NCBI GenBank assembly: GCA_013823635.1
Contig: PNML01000024.1
Span: 1-35,693 of the forward strand
Direction: 5' to 3'
From: Polaromonas sp.
GTDB lineage: Bacteria; Pseudomonadota; Gammaproteobacteria; Burkholderiales; Burkholderiaceae_C
Length of the DNA stretch: 35,693 bases
The notes below the pieces were generated by a model. That model did no database searches. It was not told the DNA's origin and saw only the letters and a list, made by a program, of their open reading frames with translations. Positions 33,903 to 35,693 of the stretch are shown here, piece by piece (within the stretch, counting starts at the first letter, position 1; the number at the start of each line of letters is the position of its first letter). Position numbers and translations under genes: made by a program.

Positions 33903-34838
33903 ATGAAACACTATTTGCAATTCAAGGACCTGTCCGCCGCCGACTACGCCTACCTGCTGGCGCGCGCCGCCCTCATCAAGAAGAAATTCAAGGCCTACGA
34001 GAAGCACCACACCCTGGCCGACCGGACGCTGGCCATGATTTTTGAAAAAGCCAGCACCCGCACCCGCGTGAGCTTCGAGGCGGGCATGTACCAGCTGGGT
34101 GGCAGCGTGGTGCACCTGACCACGGGCGACAGCCAGCTGGGCCGGGCCGAGCCCATTGAAGACAGCGCCCGCGTCATCAGCCGCATGACCGACCTGGTCA
34201 TGATCCGCACCTATGAGCAAACCAAAATCGAAGCGTTTGCCGCCCACTCGCGCGTGCCCGTCATCAACGGCCTGACCAACGAGTTCCACCCCTGCCAGAT
34301 TCTGGCCGACCTGTTCACCCTGGTGGAGCACCGCCCTGCCGCCAGCGGCCAGCCGCTGGACGCGCTGCGCGGCAAGGTGGTGGCCTGGGTGGGTGACGGC
34401 AACAACATGGCCAACACCTGGCTGCAGGCCGCCGAGCTGCTGGGCTTCACCGTGCACATCAGCACCCCACGGGGATATGAAGTTCAGGCCTCTACCGCGT
34501 GTGTGACCGACACTTCTTGCTACCAAGTTTTCAAAAACCCCATCGACGCCTGCCGTGGCGCCGACCTGGTGACCACCGACGTGTGGACCAGCATGGGCTA
34601 CGAAGCCGAAAACGAAGCCCGCCGCGCCGCCTTCGCCAACTGGTGTGTGAACACCGACATGATGGCCGTGGCCCAGCCCGATGCGCTGTTCATGCACTGC
34701 CTGCCCGCCCACCGGGGCGAAGAAGTGACCGCCGAGGTCATCGACGGGCCGCAAAGCGTGGTGTGGGACGAGGCCGAGAACCGCATGCACGCCCAGAAAG
34801 CCCTCATGGAGTACCTGCTGCTGGGCCAGCAGGGCTGA
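33903..34838 (+). CDS. argF: Ornithine carbamoyltransferase
   Basis: This 311-residue enzyme forms citrulline from ornithine and carbamoyl phosphate. Motifs are KASTRTRVSFEAGM (carbamoyl-phosphate site), FHPCQILADL, DVWTSMG and HCLPAHRGEEV. Length is normal. Residues 192-211 (YEVQASTACVTDTSCYQVFK) are encoded by repeat R7 and have many T-ending codons (GTT, TCT, TGT, ACT) unlike the rest of the gene. This variable surface region lies between the ornithine-domain strands, so activity is probably kept. Confidence 0.94.
   Translation: MKHYLQFKDLSAADYAYLLARAALIKKKFKAYEKHHTLADRTLAMIFEKASTRTRVSFEAGMYQLGGSVVHLTTGDSQLGRAEPIEDSARVISRMTDLVMIRTYEQTKIEAFAAHSRVPVINGLTNEFHPCQILADLFTLVEHRPAASGQPLDALRGKVVAWVGDGNNMANTWLQAAELLGFTVHISTPRGYEVQASTACVTDTSCYQVFKNPIDACRGADLVTTDVWTSMGYEAENEARRAAFANWCVNTDMMAVAQPDALFMHCLPAHRGEEVTAEVIDGPQSVVWDEAENRMHAQKALMEYLLLGQQG
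34478..34537 (+). repeat. Interspersed A/T-flanked repeat, copy R7, inside argF
   Basis: GCCTC at 34488-34492, CCG at 34495-34497, then 20 bases and TGCTA at 34518-34522, followed by a T/A-rich tail. From GCCTC to TGCTAC the spacing equals that of R1 base for base (36 bases). It is read in frame within argF. Confidence 0.7.
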
Positions 34839-34871
34839 CCCGCCCGGCCACACTGGCGCCACACGGCACCC

Positions 34872-35192
34872 ATGAGCCACTGCCAGACTTGCGGCGCCTG
34901 CTGCGCCAGCTACCGGGTGGAGTTTGCGGTGTACGAGCTGGACGAGCTGGGTGGCCATGTGCCTGCCGCGCTGACCGAACCCGTCAAAGGCGTGACCTGC
35001 CGCATGCAGGGCACGGGCAGCGTGCCCATACGCTGCGTGGCGCTGGCGGGCACCGTGGGTCAGCAGGTGGACTGCAACATTTATGCCCAGCGCCCCCGCC
35101 CCTGCATGGAACTGAGCGAAGGCAGCTACGCCTGCCACAAAGCCCGCGCCCGCCACGGCCTGCCGACCCTGCCAGAAAACGCCACCGCCTGA
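34872..35192 (+). CDS. YkgJ-family cysteine cluster protein
   Basis: This 106-residue protein fits the YkgJ zinc- or iron-chelating family. The start CQTCGACCASYRVEF has four cysteines (C4, C7, C10, C11); later cysteines are in TCRMQG, RCVALAG, DCNIYAQRPRPCMEL and YACHKAR. The CxxY..RP..C pattern is the family signature. It follows argF after 33 bases and may be cotranscribed. The biochemical role is unknown. Confidence 0.87.
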   Translation: MSHCQTCGACCASYRVEFAVYELDELGGHVPAALTEPVKGVTCRMQGTGSVPIRCVALAGTVGQQVDCNIYAQRPRPCMELSEGSYACHKARARHGLPTLPENATA

Positions 35193-35266
35193 GCTCGCCC
35201 CACCCCACCGGCGGCCCTGTGTCCCCCCTGCCGACGGCCACCGCCCAGTCCGTCAACCGAACCACC

Positions 35267-35693
35267 ATGCAAGCCCTGCTCAACGCCATTGCCCACACTC
35301 CCTTGCCCGCCCCCGAGCTGGCCGATGCCCAGCGCATCTTCCACGGGCGTGGCGGTCTGCACCCCGGCTGCGAACACCTGGCGCTGGACTGGTACCCACC
35401 CGTCTGGGTGCTGACCAGTTTTTCACCGCTGCCCGACGACGACCTGGTGCAAGTGGACCAGGCCCTGCGCCAGCGCTGGGCCACCCTGGCCACCGACCAG
35501 CCGCTGAACTGGGTGCTCCAGTGCCGCCACGGCGGGCAGACCGAGACGCGGCTGATGGCCGGTGCCGTGCCCGAGCCCCATGTGGTGACCGAAGACGGCG
35601 CCCGCTACGCCGTGCACCTGCTGCGCGGGCAAAACCACGGCCTGTTTCTGGACATGGCCGAAGGCCGCCGCTGGGTGCGCGAACACGCCCGCA
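35267..35693 (+). CDS. Class I SAM-dependent methyltransferase, partial (cut by window end)
   Basis: The open frame starts at ATG 35267 (a GTG at 35219 is also in frame) and runs off the window with 142 codons visible. The part seen ends in GQNHGLFLDMAEGRRWVREHA, which matches the segment just before the SAM motif in RlmI-like and related class I methyltransferases. An N-terminal region with GCEHLALDWYPPVWVLTSF precedes it. The SAM-binding motifs lie beyond the window, so substrate (rRNA or other) stays open. Confidence 0.75.
   Translation, partial: MQALLNAIAHTPLPAPELADAQRIFHGRGGLHPGCEHLALDWYPPVWVLTSFSPLPDDDLVQVDQALRQRWATLATDQPLNWVLQCRHGGQTETRLMAGAVPEPHVVTEDGARYAVHLLRGQNHGLFLDMAEGRRWVREHAR

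Noticed and set aside
32625-35156. Very long minus-strand open frame (843 codons) opposite argD, argF and the YkgJ-type gene
   Set aside because: Three well-recognised genes occupy the other strand; this is a codon-bias shadow rich in His, Gln and Val.
1-35693. tRNA, rRNA, CRISPR, transposase or phage genes
   Set aside because: None was seen on either strand; all sizeable genes have housekeeping, metal or transport functions.

Overview
The window is GC-rich chromosomal DNA whose gene content and order point to a betaproteobacterium of the Burkholderiales, most likely the Comamonadaceae. This rests on recognised neighbourhoods (divergent murJ/rpsT; the perM-like/hda/HAD/pcnB/folK run divergent from purM; DUF3579 divergent from argD-argF; DUF1631 and DUF1415 genes) and on an A/T-flanked interspersed repeat of a kind I associate from memory with that family. 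No rRNA, tRNA, CRISPR array, prophage or insertion sequence was seen.

Layout. 1-3.5 kb: the end of a polar amino-acid ABC importer (inner-membrane permease, ATPase), a small unknown ORF and a DSD1-type PLP deaminase. 3.6-9.7 kb: metal resistance. A Cd/Pb-type MerR regulator is divergent from a CDF cation exporter across a clear MerR operator. Then follow a small Cys/His-rich secreted protein, a TolC-family protein, a Tat-exported multicopper oxidase, a Tat-exported cupredoxin, a DUF411 protein and a CusF-like protein. No RND pump or P-type ATPase gene is present in this stretch. 9.7-14.6 kb: DUF1631, DUF1415 and ettA on the minus strand. 14.9-19.8 kb: rhlE, an SDR, gloA, an OmpA-domain protein, a ChaC-like cyclotransferase and pdxH. 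19.8-25.4 kb: a SIMPL-domain protein, then folK, pcnB, a HAD phosphatase, hda and an AI-2E/PerM transporter, the last five tightly overlapping. 25.6-26.7 kb: purM with a strong terminator. 26.8-28.9 kb: a LysR regulator divergent from an SbtA-type bicarbonate transporter. 28.9-35.7 kb: a SirB1-type protein, murJ, rpsT, DUF3579, argD, argF, a YkgJ-type cysteine cluster protein and the start of a SAM-dependent methyltransferase cut by the window end.

The most interesting observation is an unnamed interspersed repeat. Seven copies share an exactly conserved layout, (G/C)CG-N20-TGC/TA[G]CT-type core (on one strand (G/C)CG, 20 bases, then TGCTA or AGCTA), with A/T-rich flanks. Five copies are between genes or at gene ends, including an inverted pair just behind purM. 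Two lie inside coding sequence, in argF and at the 3' end of murJ, where they are read in frame and bring locally unusual codons. No defence system or wholly new multi-gene system was found; the copper-handling gene set without its pump and the coding repeats are the parts most worth checking.
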